Positions 64,000 through 64,000 of a stretch of DNA of 64,000 nucleotides are shown here, in pieces. A program made the translations under genes and the position numbers. The stretch covers positions 62,001 through 126,000 of the forward strand of contig JAHBUE010000003.1 in the NCBI GenBank assembly GCA_019638235.1. The letters run 5' to 3'. The DNA comes from Cyclobacteriaceae bacterium (GTDB lineage Bacteria > Bacteroidota > Bacteroidia > Cytophagales > Cyclobacteriaceae). Every line of letters starts with the position of its first letter. Position 1 is the stretch's first letter. Below the pieces are notes generated by a model that saw nothing but the letters and a program-made list of their open reading frames with translations, searched no databases and was not told the DNA's origin.

Positions 64000-64000
64000 A

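Noticed and set aside
1..64000. tRNA, rRNA, CRISPR array or prophage
   Set aside because: No cloverleaf with CCA-adjacent acceptor, no rRNA-like stretch, no regularly spaced repeat and no integrase or phage structural gene was recognised by eye. A tRNA scan would be the decisive check.

Overview
This 64 kb window is a chromosomal segment of a member of the Bacteroidota, most likely a Cytophagales-type bacterium. The indications are a SusC/SusD outer-membrane pair, SPII lipoproteins with short lipoboxes, a DivIC/FtsB-like protein, the Bacteroidota-style DAHP synthase–chorismate mutase fusion, and several promoters of the Bacteroidota form (TTTG, about 19-20 nt, TAnnTTTG). No rRNA, tRNA, CRISPR array, integrase or intact transposase was found. 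Most of the window is core genome read from the minus strand.

Layout. 0-6 kb: the end of an MscS channel gene, a VanY-like peptidase and a four-gene Phe/Tyr operon (pheA, aminotransferase, tyrA, DAHP synthase–chorismate mutase). That operon is preceded by an aromatic-rich leader peptide and an intrinsic terminator, which together look like a ribosome-mediated attenuator. 6-14 kb: a small lipoprotein, ChaN, FolB, a DivIVA-like protein, a WD40 protein, a phosphopantetheinyl transferase, a SirB1-like protein, an acyl-CoA carboxylase beta subunit and an MCE/MlaD protein, with two inverted copies of a MITE-like element between genes. 14-19.4 kb: divergent cell-wall amidase and LptD genes, then lysS. 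19.4-20.7 kb: a small accessory scar holding a start-less toxin C-terminal fragment, its probable immunity gene and degraded sequence with a 26-bp direct repeat. 20.7-30.9 kb: proline dehydrogenase, aroB, aroA, a metal-receptor protein, a YfiR-like protein, an M42 peptidase, a second carboxylase beta subunit and Ppx/GppA. 31-35 kb: MuiA-like protein, Ldh-type oxidoreductase, small envelope proteins. 35-40 kb: a SusC/SusD/lipoprotein operon. 40-48.7 kb: PhoH-like ATPase, sucD, two paralogous FecR-like/TPR proteins downstream of an effector-less CHASE2 protein, MeaB and a substrate-binding lipoprotein.

48.7-64 kb: a long minus-strand informational block, in transcription order secE, nusG, rplK, rplA, rplJ, rplL, rpoB, rpoC, a DUF3467 gene, rpsL, rpsG, fusA, rpsJ. 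A terminator separates rpoC from the DUF3467 gene, a full promoter precedes rpsL, and the str group ends at rpsJ with a bidirectional terminator instead of running on into rplC.

The least ordinary features are the aromatic attenuator at 5796-5935, the orphan toxin/immunity remnant at 19531-20685, the MITE-like pair at 6049-6216 and 9691-9818, and the CHASE2/FecR-like trio at 43253-46506. Domain calls rest on reading the translated sequences; no database search was possible.
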